A DNA stretch of 64,000 nt from Verrucomicrobiaceae bacterium (GCA_027485995.1 JAIXPW010000258.1:1-64000), one strand, 5' to 3'. Counted from the stretch's first letter, positions 42,986 to 52,439 are shown. Made by a program: numbers and translations. The notes: generated by a model not told the origin, from the letters alone.

Positions 42986-44002
42986 TCACGCCCGTCGCAA
43001 ATAATCCGGCACCTGCTCACGTTGCAGCGCCGGGGGAACCGAGGCATTGGCGAAGGAGATCACCGCTCCAATCCCCGCCGCGTGGCTGCCCCCAAGTCGT
43101 GGCTCGACCTCGAAGTCCGGAAAGCGGTATCGCGCCCGATAGCGCAACCACGCATTCATCCCGAAAGCCACGAGCATCGTCCCGAGAATCACCGAAACCG
43201 GCAACCACCAGCGCGGCGGCAGGTTCTTGTTCAGACGCTCCATCATGCCCGGCGAGGCGACGGCTTTCACCGCTTCATGATCCGAAGTCACCGCCTCCGG
43301 CACCGTCGCGCCGGACAGCATCCGCTCCATCCAGTAGAGCCGGATCGACATCTGCACCGAAAAGGCTTCGAGCTGATCCACCGAGTCCGCCTTTTCCAGT
43401 GACTTGATCACCGAACTCTGCAAGGCCCGCTTCTGCTCCGCGCCCGACACCGTGTCTGTTAGAGACGGGCTCAGGTAGATCACCGAGCGCTGCGGTGCGC
43501 CGAGGAAATAGTAAACCACCGCCGCCGGACGACCGCTGGAATAAAGCCGCTCCGTGAGCTCCTCCGCACGCACTTCACCCGGAATGTCCTGCGCCATGCC
43601 GAAGACGTAGACGAACAGGTCGATCGATGAGTCGGTCGCGTGGTATTCCAGAAATGACAATCGGTCGCGATACTGCTGCGAGGTCAGCAGCTTCTGCGGA
43701 TCGATCAGGAAAGAGGTCGGCCGCTCGTTGAAATAGGCTCCGAGATACTTGTCCGGGATCTGCGTCGGCGGCGTCTGCTCCACCGCCAGTTCCTCAGGGG
43801 TCGGTCCCGGCAGCGGCTCCTGCTTTTCGACCGGCGGCTCATCGGCGGGCACCTCATCGGTCAGCAACGAACTGCCAGGCAGCCATTTTCCCGCCTTCAC
43901 TGCCGCGCGATCGGCATCGTCCCAGCTTGGCAGCGACGGCTCGACATTCGCCGCCTGCAGCGAGGAAATCGTCAGCCACGCGATCAGGAACCGACGTCTC
44001 AC
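42986..44002 (-). CDS. exported single-helix protein paired with zinc-ribbon/TPM-like gene
   Basis: A 338-residue protein starting at GTG (44002) after a good Shine-Dalgarno GGAGG 8 bases upstream; the GTGA overlaps the stop of the upstream gene by 4 bp. A signal peptide (about 1-17) precedes an outward part with a proline-rich stretch and a C-terminal membrane helix (near 285, WWLPVSVILGTMLVAFG). The middle includes RAEELTERLYSSGRPAAVVYYFLGAPQRSVIYL, reminiscent of TPM/YgcG-type domains. The longer frame in the same register only re-reads the upstream gene. Function unknown; coupling implies a shared complex with its neighbour. Confidence 0.72.
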   Translation of the reverse strand: MRRRFLIAWLTISSLQAANVEPSLPSWDDADRAAVKAGKWLPGSSLLTDEVPADEPPVEKQEPLPGPTPEELAVEQTPPTQIPDKYLGAYFNERPTSFLIDPQKLLTSQQYRDRLSFLEYHATDSSIDLFVYVFGMAQDIPGEVRAEELTERLYSSGRPAAVVYYFLGAPQRSVIYLSPSLTDTVSGAEQKRALQSSVIKSLEKADSVDQLEAFSVQMSIRLYWMERMLSGATVPEAVTSDHEAVKAVASPGMMERLNKNLPPRWWLPVSVILGTMLVAFGMNAWLRYRARYRFPDFEVEPRLGGSHAAGIGAVISFANASVPPALQREQVPDYLRRA

Positions 44003-44661
44003 GGCGACACCTCCCGGTCCTTGGGAGCTTCCTCTTTCTCCACTTTCCGACCACCACGGATCTTCTGCACCAGCGCGTCCACCTGAGGAGGCCGCGTCAC
44101 CTTGCGCTCGAAGCGCTCCGGATCGCGTCGCACCTGACGGCTGCGCTTTTTGAGGATGATCGTGAGCTGCTCGATCGCCTTCACCAACCCATCGGCATGC
44201 CGGCCTTCCAGCCAGTAGGCGTGGGCCCTGGAAAGGCATAGAAAGGTATCCTCCTCCTCCAGAAAGGCATCCAGCGCGTAACCGAACGACATCCCCGCTG
44301 CCTTCGCATCGGCATCGATCGCGATCAGGACGCCCGCTTCATTCAAGCGATCCACCGGCAGATCTTCGAACACCGCCCGATTGAGCAACCAGAAACCGAA
44401 CTGCCTCAGATTGGAAACGCCCTTGAACGCCCCCGTGTGCACCGCCACGAAAAGCTGGGGAAACAGGCGGTTGAAGCGATGCATCGCCGACTCCACGCGC
44501 CGCTGTTCCTCACGCCGCATCAAGCCCGCGGCATCGGTCAGCGTCCGGAGTTTCACATCCTCCGCCCCGAACAAGGCATCCGCATCCGCCAGCGTGAACC
44601 CGCAATGCGGGCAACCACCGGCTGCCCGGTGGATTCGCTGCACGCATCTGGGACACTTCAT
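43999..44661 (-). CDS. zinc-ribbon protein with TPM-like domain
   Basis: A 220-residue protein. The N-terminus is a zinc ribbon (MKCPRC then CPHCGFTL). A middle domain (about 65-170) shows FVAVHTGAFKGVSNLRQFGFWLLNRAVF, GVLIAIDADAKAAGMSFGYALD and LVKAIEQL. This is the TPM (YgcG/PF04536) layout, although the usual signal peptide is absent. The C-terminus is basic. A possible sigma-70-type promoter lies at 44681-44709. The first 13 codons and upstream region are duplicated at 47345-47444. Confidence 0.75.
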   Translation of the reverse strand: MKCPRCVQRIHRAAGGCPHCGFTLADADALFGAEDVKLRTLTDAAGLMRREEQRRVESAMHRFNRLFPQLFVAVHTGAFKGVSNLRQFGFWLLNRAVFEDLPVDRLNEAGVLIAIDADAKAAGMSFGYALDAFLEEEDTFLCLSRAHAYWLEGRHADGLVKAIEQLTIILKKRSRQVRRDPERFERKVTRPPQVDALVQKIRGGRKVEKEEAPKDREVSP

Positions 44662-44718
44662 AGGGACAACAAGTTCCCGCAGGCTACGGATCGGCTGACA
44701 TTTCGTCAAAGTGAATCA
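44620..44718. repeat. direct repeat A flanking the GH-D gene
   Basis: This 99-bp segment covers the first codons and the promoter region of the zinc-ribbon gene. It is about 90 % identical to 47345-47444 in the same orientation, with one single-base length difference. The two copies bracket 2.6 kb that contains only the glycoside hydrolase gene. Confidence 0.9.
44681..44709 (-). promoter_or_regulatory. possible sigma-70-type promoter of the zinc-ribbon gene
   Basis: On the minus strand TTGACG and TAGCCT are separated by 17 bp, and the -10-like hexamer ends 19 bp before the ATG at 44661. The interval between -10 and ATG would give a short leader. TTGACG is kept in repeat copy B, where the second hexamer is TCGCCT. 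Prediction by sequence only. Confidence 0.4.
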
Positions 44719-44821
44719 GTCCCGGACCATGGACTGAGGAAGGAAATGAAACGCCATCAGGACTTCCGAGGCCGATCCCATCCTCATCCGCCGTGCGACA
44801 TCCAATCCGACCCGCAGGGCT

Positions 44822-47191
44822 TCATTTTTTCCAGGCGAGCGACCACCGGACCTCAGCGTTTGTCTCGGAGGTCAGGTGAAGTTTGACCACTTCGCCTTCT
44901 CTGACAAGCCGGGCGCTGCCGGACGAAGTGCTGCATTCCCCAGGAAGATGGCCGTTGGTGGCGAGGGTCAGGACAAGCGGCTCGCCTGCCACGACGCGGG
45001 CCGTGCCGTCGAGGGTGAAGGAACCGGCATTCCAATTCGTTTGATCCAGCATCCCCTGCATGATGTGGCGGCTGGAGGAAAGCACCTGCGGGTGATCCGA
45101 TTTCCGGCGCAGCGAGTAAACCAGCGACTGGAGCGGCTTGAGCGGGCGGGAAATACGGCCGTTTCCGGGGATTTCACCGAGGAATTCATCGTTCCAGAAA
45201 TCATGGAGGTAATACGAGGCAGCGGCATCCAGTCCGAGCGAACCGGAGTCCGCCTGATCGCCGGAGAGCGGCGCGCCGATGGTCCGGGCTTCCTCGTGGT
45301 TGTTGGAAAGGATGAGCTGCGCGGCGTCGGCGTCGTTGGCATAGACATAAACGGAGGGATCGGCCGGCGCGGCGGAAAGCATGTCGACCGGGCGGAACGA
45401 ACGGGTGCCCTTGAGCAAGGGATAGAGGCGGGTGAGGTCGTGCTGTTCCTCCGCCGTCATGCGACCGAACGAAGTGCCGAGCTCAAGCCGACCGGAAAGC
45501 AGTCCGACGAGCGTGAGCATGGTGCGGCGGGCATCGGCATCCATGCCTTTGAACGATTTCCCATCCGGGTAATAACCGAAAACGCTGCGGTTCTTGTACC
45601 AGCGCAGCCCCATGCGCGAGGCCATCTCGGGCTCGAAGTGGGAGGAATCGAACCAGACGCGCTGGAGATCGATGATGCCGGCAGTGACATCGAGCATCGG
45701 AGTGCCGTATTCGCCGAGGTTGCGTTCGTGAATGAAGGCTCCCTCGCCAAGCCCTTCGCGGCAAAGCTCGAACACCTTGCGATAGGCGGAGGTGGTGGTG
45801 TGGGTTTCATCCTTGAAGCCACCGTTCAGGATCCATGCGCTCTCGGGGTAATCGAACTTGATCCCTTGCAGCCCGTCCTTCGCGAGGCGCTTCCATGTGG
45901 CCAGGGTGTGGGCCTGAAACCCGGGGTGCGTGAAATCGAATTTCACGAAAGGCATGTGGTGGGGATGCTCGGCGTGAAGGCGGGAAATGTCTCCGCGCAG
46001 CATCCACTCGGGGTGGGCGAGCGCGAAGTCGTTCGACGGCATGTTCGTCTGGATGTAGGTGAACGGGATGCCGCCGAGCTCGCGGATCTTGCCGCAGAAT
46101 TTCCCATAGGTCTCGAAAGGCGGCGTGAGCGATCCGTATTTCGCCCAGGCTGCATCGTTCCACCATCCCTGCTGGGTGTCGCCGTATTGAAGGTTGCAGT
46201 AGTAGTCGGGCTCCAGGCGGATGGCGACGGGCGTGTATTTCAATAGGCCGGATTTCACGGCGAGTTCCATTTGCCCGACGAGCGAGGCGGAATCGTTGAT
46301 CGGCTTGCCTTCGCCGTAGCCGCCTTGCGAGACGAGCCAGCCGCAGAGGGTGGGAAAATCGTAGGGCTTCGGGTTCGCCTTGTTCGCGGCGCGCATGGCC
46401 ATGCCATAGGCCTCCAGCGAGGCGAAGGGATCGGCGGTGGTGAGGTCGAGGAACACGCTGTCCACCGCATCATAAGTCGTTCCTGGCTTGATGAGTTTTC
46501 CGAACGGATCCTCGATGGTGACGGTGAGTTCCGATTTCTTTTCATCCAGCACGAGCCTGCGGAGGAACTCGCGGTAGCGCAGGCCGCCGGCGACAAGCGA
46601 GTGGCGGCCCCCGCCGATTTTGCCGGTGACCAGGATGTTGTTGTGCGCGTCGATGGCCGGCTTGTTTTCCACACGGTTGGGTTGGGCGCCCGCACCGCCG
46701 CGCAGCACCTGGGGCTGATCGAGCTTCTTTCCAGGCAGGAAAGCGGCCTTGTCGATCATGCCGATGCGGGCGATGCGCATCGGGAACTCGCGCTGGTTGG
46801 TGACGGAGAATCCGAGCACCGCGAAGGGCTGACCGTCGTAGAGAGTCAGGTGCAAGGACTTCACCGGGGCATAGCCGCCGTTGGGCGTCTCAGTGATGGT
46901 CAAGGTGCGACCTCTGCCGAAGACATCGCTCACCTCCGATTGTTTCCAGGCGAGGGAGACGCCGGACGGTTTCTTCCAGCCGGTTTCGTCCACCGTGAAG
47001 CGGGCTCCGGAGAAGACGACCGTCGCCGTAGCGAGATCCTTGCCGGACCATGTGCCGGATTTCAGATCATAGGAAAGCCGGACCGACTCATTCGCGATGG
47101 AAACCTGTTCAGCGGATGGCGTGACTTCCACCGCTTGGAGCGAACAGGCGAGAACGGCGACAACAGCTCCAAGAAAGAATGGATGGTTCAT
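44822..47191 (-). CDS. secreted alpha-galactosidase-like glycoside hydrolase (clan GH-D)
   Basis: A 789-residue protein with a signal peptide (about 1-20). An N-terminal beta-supersandwich is followed by a (beta/alpha)8 barrel in which GIKFDYPESAW carries the clan GH-D nucleophile Asp of the KxDY type, and VWFDSSHFEPEMA is a candidate acid/base region. The ending is a beta domain. This resembles GH36/GH27-type alpha-galactosidases, but I cannot fix the family. It probably acts on galactose-containing polysaccharides. It lies alone between two 100-bp direct repeats derived from its downstream neighbour, which suggests that it was inserted. Confidence 0.75.
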   Translation of the reverse strand: MNHPFFLGAVVAVLACSLQAVEVTPSAEQVSIANESVRLSYDLKSGTWSGKDLATATVVFSGARFTVDETGWKKPSGVSLAWKQSEVSDVFGRGRTLTITETPNGGYAPVKSLHLTLYDGQPFAVLGFSVTNQREFPMRIARIGMIDKAAFLPGKKLDQPQVLRGGAGAQPNRVENKPAIDAHNNILVTGKIGGGRHSLVAGGLRYREFLRRLVLDEKKSELTVTIEDPFGKLIKPGTTYDAVDSVFLDLTTADPFASLEAYGMAMRAANKANPKPYDFPTLCGWLVSQGGYGEGKPINDSASLVGQMELAVKSGLLKYTPVAIRLEPDYYCNLQYGDTQQGWWNDAAWAKYGSLTPPFETYGKFCGKIRELGGIPFTYIQTNMPSNDFALAHPEWMLRGDISRLHAEHPHHMPFVKFDFTHPGFQAHTLATWKRLAKDGLQGIKFDYPESAWILNGGFKDETHTTTSAYRKVFELCREGLGEGAFIHERNLGEYGTPMLDVTAGIIDLQRVWFDSSHFEPEMASRMGLRWYKNRSVFGYYPDGKSFKGMDADARRTMLTLVGLLSGRLELGTSFGRMTAEEQHDLTRLYPLLKGTRSFRPVDMLSAAPADPSVYVYANDADAAQLILSNNHEEARTIGAPLSGDQADSGSLGLDAAASYYLHDFWNDEFLGEIPGNGRISRPLKPLQSLVYSLRRKSDHPQVLSSSRHIMQGMLDQTNWNAGSFTLDGTARVVAGEPLVLTLATNGHLPGECSTSSGSARLVREGEVVKLHLTSETNAEVRWSLAWKK

Positions 47192-47335
47192 GTCAGGCGA
47201 TGGCTTGAAGTGGTTTAGGGAGTTGCCACGGAACCCGCAAGGGAAAGGGAGATCGCGGACCGAGCAGCTGGAAATCGCAGGTCCATTGAGGCTGCTGGAT
47301 CTGATCGCCGGATTGATTCCCTCGTTGGGGCTAGA

Positions 47336-47386
47336 TCAGGGGCCGGTTGCCCGGTGGATTCGCTGCACGCATCTGGGACACTTCAT
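47336..47386 (-). pseudogene. truncated copy of the zinc-ribbon gene start
   Basis: The frame from the ATG at 47386 encodes MKCPRCVQRIHRATGP and then stops. It matches the first 13 residues of the gene at 43999-44661, then diverges where repeat B ends. The upstream promoter-like region is also duplicated. This is a remnant, not a functional gene. Confidence 0.88.
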
Positions 47387-47444
47387 GGGGAAAAACTAGT
47401 TCCCGCAGGCGACAGATCGGCTGACATTTCGTCAAAGTGAGTCA
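47345..47444. repeat. direct repeat B flanking the GH-D gene
   Basis: This 100-bp copy of 44620-44718 is in the same orientation and about 90 % identical. It diverges abruptly at both ends, so it is a discrete duplicated segment. Confidence 0.9.
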
Positions 47445-47771
47445 CAAAGGCAAGGACCCGACCTGCGTGGCGGTCCGATTGGGAAGAGCCGCCTGAACCT
47501 CCCTAGTCCCTTTCCCTTATTCCATCTGCCCCGCCGGACTGTCCGGAGACCAAGTTTCTGCCTATGCCAGCCAACTGGTGGGTATGGCCTACTGAGCCAT
47601 TCCTCCCAAACTGCTTCGCCGCTCCGAACGCGCTTTGATGATTTCGACGCCGTCAGAGCGATCGGCGGGAGCAGAGACAAAATGAACATCGAAAAAATCG
47701 CCTCGCCATACCGACTCCAATCCGATAGTCACCAAGCGAAATTGAGTATCTTTTGGAAACATCTCTGCACC

Positions 47772-48311
47772 ATGATCAAGCGAATCATTTTCTGCTTAGT
47801 GCCTCTACTCTCACTCCAAGCATCCGCTGATCTTCTGATCAAGGCAGTCACCGTGGAAGTGCCTCTCAATCAGGCTCTACCGATCATCAATCGGATCGCC
47901 CCGGGAAAGGTCACGATCCAGAAGGAATTCGGAGCTGAGCTTTCGACATATGGATGGACGCTCAGCAATAAGTCGTATCTCGATGTCATCACTGAGTTTG
48001 AACAAGCCAAAATCCGTACCGACAAAAAGACCGCTTTCATGGTGGTGGACAAGCCATGCATGCTGATGCTCGAACATCCGTCAAAGATGAAGCTGGCGGA
48101 TGAACTCGACGAACGGAATTTGATCTCCATTGAACTTGGACGGAAGTTCAAAGATGAACTGGAACCCAGCGCAATGACGTCGGTCGGGCGTGTCAGCGCG
48201 GAGTGGACTTACAAGCGGGATTCCTGGACTTGGTTCCACTTTCGCAACCCGGCAGGAAGGCAGTTTCTTGTCTTCCTCTCGATGACCACTAAGATGGAGC
48301 CGAGTTCGTAA
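47772..48311 (+). CDS. small secreted protein of unknown function
   Basis: A 179-residue protein starting at the ATG at 47772, with a signal peptide (MIKRIIFCLVPLLSLQASA). The first domain (VEVPLNQALPIINRIAPGKVTIQKEFG) recalls the repeat unit of STN/secretin-like modules. The remainder has no recognised motif. GC and codon use are lower than the average of the window. The 30-codon upstream frame extension is not supported by an initiation signal. Confidence 0.65.
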   Translation: MIKRIIFCLVPLLSLQASADLLIKAVTVEVPLNQALPIINRIAPGKVTIQKEFGAELSTYGWTLSNKSYLDVITEFEQAKIRTDKKTAFMVVDKPCMLMLEHPSKMKLADELDERNLISIELGRKFKDELEPSAMTSVGRVSAEWTYKRDSWTWFHFRNPAGRQFLVFLSMTTKMEPSS

Positions 48312-48341
48312 GTCCCAATCGGGCCTGCTGAAGCGGAGCCA

Positions 48342-49370
48342 CTACCCTCTCCACATCTCACACGCATGCGCGGCAAACCCGGCTCCGAACGCGGTGAGCC
48401 ACCAGCGTTGGTCTCCGTTCGCGTTGGCCAGGGCCTTTTCTAGGGCGAAGAGAACTGACGGACTGCTCATGTTTCCATGATCGCGAAGGACCTCGCGGGT
48501 TTCGTGAAGCTGATGCGGAAGAACCGCTTCGAGGGCGTCGATGACATCGCGACCGCCGGAGTGCGCAAGAACCCGATCCGGCTCGCCACGGCGTTGGACG
48601 TAGAGGCTGGCCACGGCGTCGGCCGCGAGACCGGGCACGGCCTTGTGGAGCTGGTTCTTGAGTTTGCCGTCGGAGTTGATGAAGCGGATTTTTTCCCGAT
48701 CCGCCGGTCGGTGGACGGTGGTGAAATGACCGGCCTGCCACTTGTTCGGTGCAGCTTCATCCGACCAGATCGCAGCGGCAGCCCCATCGCCGAAAAGGCA
48801 GAGCGAGATGAGCACGCCGGGATCATCATCGGCGAAGAAGGCAGACGAGCAGATCTCGACCGCGACCGTGGCGACCTTCGATCCCGGATGCGCGGCCAGG
48901 AATCCCGCCGCTGAACGAAGCATGGGAATGGCCGCGCCACAGCCGAGGCCGACGAGGTCCTGGAGGTAGGCATTTTCCCGAAATCCGAGCGACTCCGCGA
49001 CGTGGCTGGTGACGCCTGGGCAGAGGTAGCCGGTGCAAGTGCAGATGAAGAGCGCGTCGAGATCGCCGGCTTGCAGTCCGGCCTTTTCCAAAGCCGCAGT
49101 GAGCGCGGCGGAGGCCAGCACCGGGGCTTCGCGCTCGAAGCTTTCATTCAGCATCTGCGGGCCATGACCGACGACCGGTCCGATGTCGGCGATGCAGAGA
49201 TTCCGGGTGGCGATCCCCGAGGCGTCGCTGCCGAGGACTTTCGAAAGCAGGGCCTGTGAGCGGGGGCGCAGGCCAGCGAAGGCCTCCGTCGTCGAGAGCG
49301 CCGCGTAGCATTCGAGCTGGGTGTAGGCATGAGCGGGGCTGGCGGTGGCGATGGAGTCGAGGAACATCAT
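48342..49370 (-). CDS. type III polyketide synthase
   Basis: A 342-residue thiolase-fold enzyme of the chalcone/alkylresorcinol synthase group. The catalytic triad is complete: C144 in [12 protein letters not shown]270 in [10 protein letters not shown] and N300 in [12 protein letters not shown]. It condenses an acyl-CoA starter with malonyl-CoA to form a resorcinol, pyrone or similar ring. The ATG at 49370 overlaps the upstream stop by 4 bp. With the FAD oxidoreductase and methyltransferase it forms a three-gene coupled operon like those for alkylresorcinol-derived phenolic lipids or quinones. Confidence 0.92.
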   Translation of the reverse strand: MMFLDSIATASPAHAYTQLECYAALSTTEAFAGLRPRSQALLSKVLGSDASGIATRNLCIADIGPVVGHGPQMLNESFEREAPVLASAALTAALEKAGLQAGDLDALFICTCTGYLCPGVTSHVAESLGFRENAYLQDLVGLGCGAAIPMLRSAAGFLAAHPGSKVATVAVEICSSAFFADDDPGVLISLCLFGDGAAAAIWSDEAAPNKWQAGHFTTVHRPADREKIRFINSDGKLKNQLHKAVPGLAADAVASLYVQRRGEPDRVLAHSGGRDVIDALEAVLPHQLHETREVLRDHGNMSSPSVLFALEKALANANGDQRWWLTAFGAGFAAHACEMWRG

Positions 49371-50395
49371 TGGCGGACGAGGGAAAGGAGCGAGCGGAAC
49401 GGCAGCAGCCCACTGCGGCCGAGGCCGTTCATGAGGCCGCGCCCGAGCGGATGGCCGAGCAGGCCTTGAAGCAGGTTGGCGGCTCCGAGGCGTCGGGAAA
49501 AGCGCTGGCGGAGTGACGTCTGGAGGGAGGAAACCGCTTCCGGCCAGGAGCAATCTCCCGCGCTCCAGGCGGTGAGCGGATCGAGGGCGGATTCAGCGGA
49601 TTGGAAGGCCATCGACATGCCGTTACCCGTGAACGGAGGAATCATCGCGGCTGCATCGCCGATGGAAAAGAGCCCGGGTTCCGGCTCCTGCCAGCCAAGC
49701 TGGAGGGCGGAGACACCTTTGAACGAAGCCTCATCTGGCATCGCTCGGGAAAGTCGGTCTGCCAATGCGCCAAGTCCTCCGGCGCGGAGGTAATCGAGCT
49801 GGAGGGCAGAGCCTTTTCCGCTGCGTTCGCGATCCAGCCGGAAGAGTCCACAAACGTTGACGCGACCGTCCTCAACGCCCGCGAGACCCACGTAGCCATT
49901 CGCGCCGACGTGCATTTCCAGATCGGCAAGCATCGGCAGATCGAGAAAGTGCGCCTTCAGACCGATCCACGGGCTTTCCCCTGCAATCCGTCCAGCGGCC
50001 CAGACTTTTCCCTCGTTCGCCTCGCGAGGCTGGCGCACGCCCTGGAGGACCTCGCCGCCAAGTCGCTCGACGAGTTGAACCAGCCGAAGGTCAAGTCGAT
50101 GACGGGAAATGCCGTAGGCCGGGGAAGGCAGAAGATTTTCATGAATGCGCTGATCGCCGTGGAACCAGACGACGCTGCGATGCAGCCGGGCATCCTCGAA
50201 GGCCTCCGCGATGCCGAGGGTTTCCAGAGTCGAGCGCTCCACGCCCGAAATGAACTCGCCGCAGACACGGTGTCGCGGGTAATGCCCGGCCTCGTGGACC
50301 GACACCGCCACGCCACGATTCCGCAGCCCGGTCGCGAGCGAAAGCCCTGCCAGGCCTCCACCGACGATCGTGAGAGGAACCTTCAAGCGCGCCAT
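49367..50395 (-). CDS. FAD-dependent oxidoreductase of the type III PKS operon
   Basis: A 342-residue flavoprotein of the geranylgeranyl-reductase/aromatic hydroxylase-like superfamily. The N-terminal FAD motif [17 protein letters not shown] and the second FAD motif [21 protein letters not shown] are intact. It probably hydroxylates or reduces the type III PKS product. The ATG at 50395 overlaps the upstream methyltransferase gene by 13 bp, and its stop overlaps the PKS start by 4 bp. Confidence 0.88.
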   Translation of the reverse strand: MARLKVPLTIVGGGLAGLSLATGLRNRGVAVSVHEAGHYPRHRVCGEFISGVERSTLETLGIAEAFEDARLHRSVVWFHGDQRIHENLLPSPAYGISRHRLDLRLVQLVERLGGEVLQGVRQPREANEGKVWAAGRIAGESPWIGLKAHFLDLPMLADLEMHVGANGYVGLAGVEDGRVNVCGLFRLDRERSGKGSALQLDYLRAGGLGALADRLSRAMPDEASFKGVSALQLGWQEPEPGLFSIGDAAAMIPPFTGNGMSMAFQSAESALDPLTAWSAGDCSWPEAVSSLQTSLRQRFSRRLGAANLLQGLLGHPLGRGLMNGLGRSGLLPFRSLLSLVRQ

Positions 50396-51003
50396 GCTAC
50401 CACACGAATCCCTCCGCGCCATGTGCTTTGCTCGCGAACGTGCCATTTGCCCGGATCGAGCTCTAACAACTGCGGAAGCTCACCGGGTAGGAAACCCGCG
50501 CGGATGCTGACCAGCATGTCGTGTCGCGTGATGCGGTTGACGAAGGGAAGCATCCCCGCGCCCAACCTCAGCGCGCCGGGCGTGCGGAGAGGTTCCACGA
50601 AACACAGCGACTGGAAACCGGCACACCAACGGGCGAGCCCCTTCATCGACTCACCCTCGAAATGATGGAGGAAAAGATTCGCCACGAGCAGGTCGCCGTT
50701 AACGGGTGAAGCAGCGAAAAGATCACCCTGATGCCAGGTCACGCGTGGAACGAGCGTAGTCGGGCGTGGCGCGAGGTCGTAGCTTTCCACAGGCGCGATG
50801 GCGGCGAGCTCGCCACTGAGCATGCCCTCGCCCGCGCCGAGTTCCGTGATCGAAGCGGGTGCAAGGCGTCGGGCCTGACGAACAATCCAGCGCTCGTTGC
50901 CCATCAGGAAATTGATCACTCGCAGATCGCGACGACTCCGGATCGCCTCGGGATCGTCCGCCGGAAGGTGGTCGAGGAGTTCAGGAAGGACTTGGCGGAT
51001 CAT
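50383..51003 (-). CDS. SAM-dependent methyltransferase of the type III PKS operon
   Basis: A 206-residue protein with a class I methyltransferase fold: SITELGAGEGMLSGELA for SAM binding, and VANLFLHHFEGESMKGLA as the post-IV region. It likely methylates a hydroxyl of the polyketide product. The ATG at 51003 is chosen (MIRQVLPELLDHL). It is the first gene of the coupled operon methyltransferase - oxidoreductase - PKS. Confidence 0.85.
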   Translation of the reverse strand: MIRQVLPELLDHLPADDPEAIRSRRDLRVINFLMGNERWIVRQARRLAPASITELGAGEGMLSGELAAIAPVESYDLAPRPTTLVPRVTWHQGDLFAASPVNGDLLVANLFLHHFEGESMKGLARWCAGFQSLCFVEPLRTPGALRLGAGMLPFVNRITRHDMLVSIRAGFLPGELPQLLELDPGKWHVREQSTWRGGIRVVAWRA

Positions 51004-51010
51004 GAAGTAG

Positions 51011-51029
51011 CACAACTTTGCAAGTTGTG
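51011..51029. repeat. hairpin with the CTTTGCAAG core
   Basis: CACAACTT pairs with AAGTTGTG around a 3-base loop, 8 bp upstream of the methyltransferase ATG. The core CTTTGCAAG is the same as in the first hairpin of the element at 22255-22339, but the stem is different. It could be a single-hairpin member of that repeat family or a regulatory hairpin of the operon. Confidence 0.65.
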
Positions 51030-51063
51030 GGCGGGGTGAAGCCGACTGATCGGCAACAGTGGA

Positions 51064-51714
51064 TCAAACTGGAAGAGCTGGCTTTTTCCTAACGGATGCA
51101 TTCAGCAGCCAAATCAAAGGAAGCGAGAAAAACGGTGAAAGGAAGAAGCCTCCTAGGATTCCGGTCACCAGGTTCAGGCGGACGTTCGGACTGATAGGGA
51201 CTTGGGCGATCACGGGACTTTCGTGAACGAACAATGGAATGGCAGGCTCGATCCATTCACCGCTGCGCCGGGAACCTCCGCCGGATTGCAGGTTTCGCAG
51301 TTCCAATTGGTAAGCGTTCACCACCTCTGCCGCGATATCCCTGCTGTCTTCCTTGTTGGTGTGGCGAACCCTCACCGTGACGAGGTCCGTACCCCGTAAC
51401 TGCTCGATCTGGATCAAATTGCGCAGTTGTTGAAGAACTTCTGTCCTTGCGTAACCCCACTTGTTGGGGAGCTCCAGATTTTCAGCAACCTTCAGAAGCA
51501 CCTCATCCGACTTCATCGCCTGGACATGCTGCTGAAGGGTTCGGCCAAAGGCTTCTGTAACAGGATGTCCAAGGCCCCTGTCACCAAACTCAAGCGTCGC
51601 CGTGCTCTCATACTTCTTCGGCATGACGTAGGTGGTGACCGATGAAATCAGCAGCCCAAGAATAGGCATGGCCACCGCCATGACCAGAAACACCCACCAG
51701 AAGCGTTTGAACAT
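51064..51714 (-). CDS. Wzz-like polysaccharide chain-length protein
   Basis: A 216-residue inner-membrane protein with an N-terminal helix (about 7-32), a periplasmic domain starting PKKYESTATLEF as in Wzz/GumC proteins, and a second helix near the C-terminus (about 181-206) preceded by the proline-rich VHESPVIAQVPISPN. It is shorter than typical Wzz proteins because the long coiled-coil part is reduced. It probably helps set chain length or export of a polysaccharide; no other polysaccharide genes are adjacent. Confidence 0.75.
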   Translation of the reverse strand: MFKRFWWVFLVMAVAMPILGLLISSVTTYVMPKKYESTATLEFGDRGLGHPVTEAFGRTLQQHVQAMKSDEVLLKVAENLELPNKWGYARTEVLQQLRNLIQIEQLRGTDLVTVRVRHTNKEDSRDIAAEVVNAYQLELRNLQSGGGSRRSGEWIEPAIPLFVHESPVIAQVPISPNVRLNLVTGILGGFFLSPFFSLPLIWLLNASVRKKPALPV

Positions 51715-51767
51715 GATGGGATCGTAGGGTGTAAGCCACGCGGCTCAATCTTCTTCTGGAAGCCCCC

Positions 51768-52439
51768 TCACCCGCTGATCTTGCCGTCCTTGATCACCAG
51801 GGTGCGATCCCCTCTCGCCGCGAGCGATTGATCGTGGGTCACGACGATCAGGGTTACACCGTGTTCGGTTGCGAGGCCGAGGAGGATTTCCATGATCTGG
51901 GCGCTGGTGGCTGAGTCGAGATTGCCAGTCGGTTCATCGGCGAAGAGGACCTTCGGCTGGTTGACGATGGCACGCGCAATGGCGACCCGCTGCTGCTCAC
52001 CGCCGGAAAGCTCTGCTGGAAGGTGATCCGCGCGTTCGGAGAGTCCGACCCTGTCCAGCGCGGCCTTGGCGGCCGCCTCGCGGTCCTTGCCGCCGATCAG
52101 GCCGGGGACCATCACGTTTTCCAGGGCGGTGAGTTCCGGCAGCAGATGGTAGTTCTGAAAGACGTAGCCGATCCGTGAATTGCGGAAGGCCGCCTGCTGG
52201 CGTCGGCCCATGCTGTAGAGATCGGTGCCGTCGATGCTCACGCTGCCGCGTTCGGGATGCTCGAGCCCGGCAAGGGTGTAGAGCAGCGTGGTTTTTCCCG
52301 CGCCGCTAGGGCCGCAGAGGAAGACTTTTTCTCCGGCGGAAATGCTCAGGTCGATGCCGTGCAACACCTCGACCAGCTTCCGGCCGAGCTTGTAGCTGCG
52401 ATGCAAATCCTTGGTTTCGATCATGACCTGTTGGCTCAC
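51768..52439 (-). CDS. LolD/MacB-type ABC transporter ATPase
   Basis: A 223-residue ATPase: Walker [13 protein letters not shown], signature [16 protein letters not shown], Walker [13 protein letters not shown] and the switch His in VVTHDQS. The sequence type matches LolD, which powers lipoprotein release from the inner membrane; MacB/FtsE-like functions are alternatives. No permease gene is adjacent. The frame starts at GTG; an ATG five codons downstream is possible. Confidence 0.88.
   Translation of the reverse strand: MSQQVMIETKDLHRSYKLGRKLVEVLHGIDLSISAGEKVFLCGPSGAGKTTLLYTLAGLEHPERGSVSIDGTDLYSMGRRQQAAFRNSRIGYVFQNYHLLPELTALENVMVPGLIGGKDREAAAKAALDRVGLSERADHLPAELSGGEQQRVAIARAIVNQPKVLFADEPTGNLDSATSAQIMEILLGLATEHGVTLIVVTHDQSLAARGDRTLVIKDGKISG

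Larger units (their letters stand above)
47192..47771. other. 580-bp intergenic region with a gene remnant
   Basis: This gap contains direct repeat B (47345-47444) with a truncated reading frame. The rest, about 47445-47771, holds no gene I can support; an 85-codon minus-strand frame at 47432-47689 has no initiation signal or recognisable composition. Composition becomes lower in GC toward the gene at 47772, as in the other accessory stretch near 22.7 kb. Confidence 0.6.
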
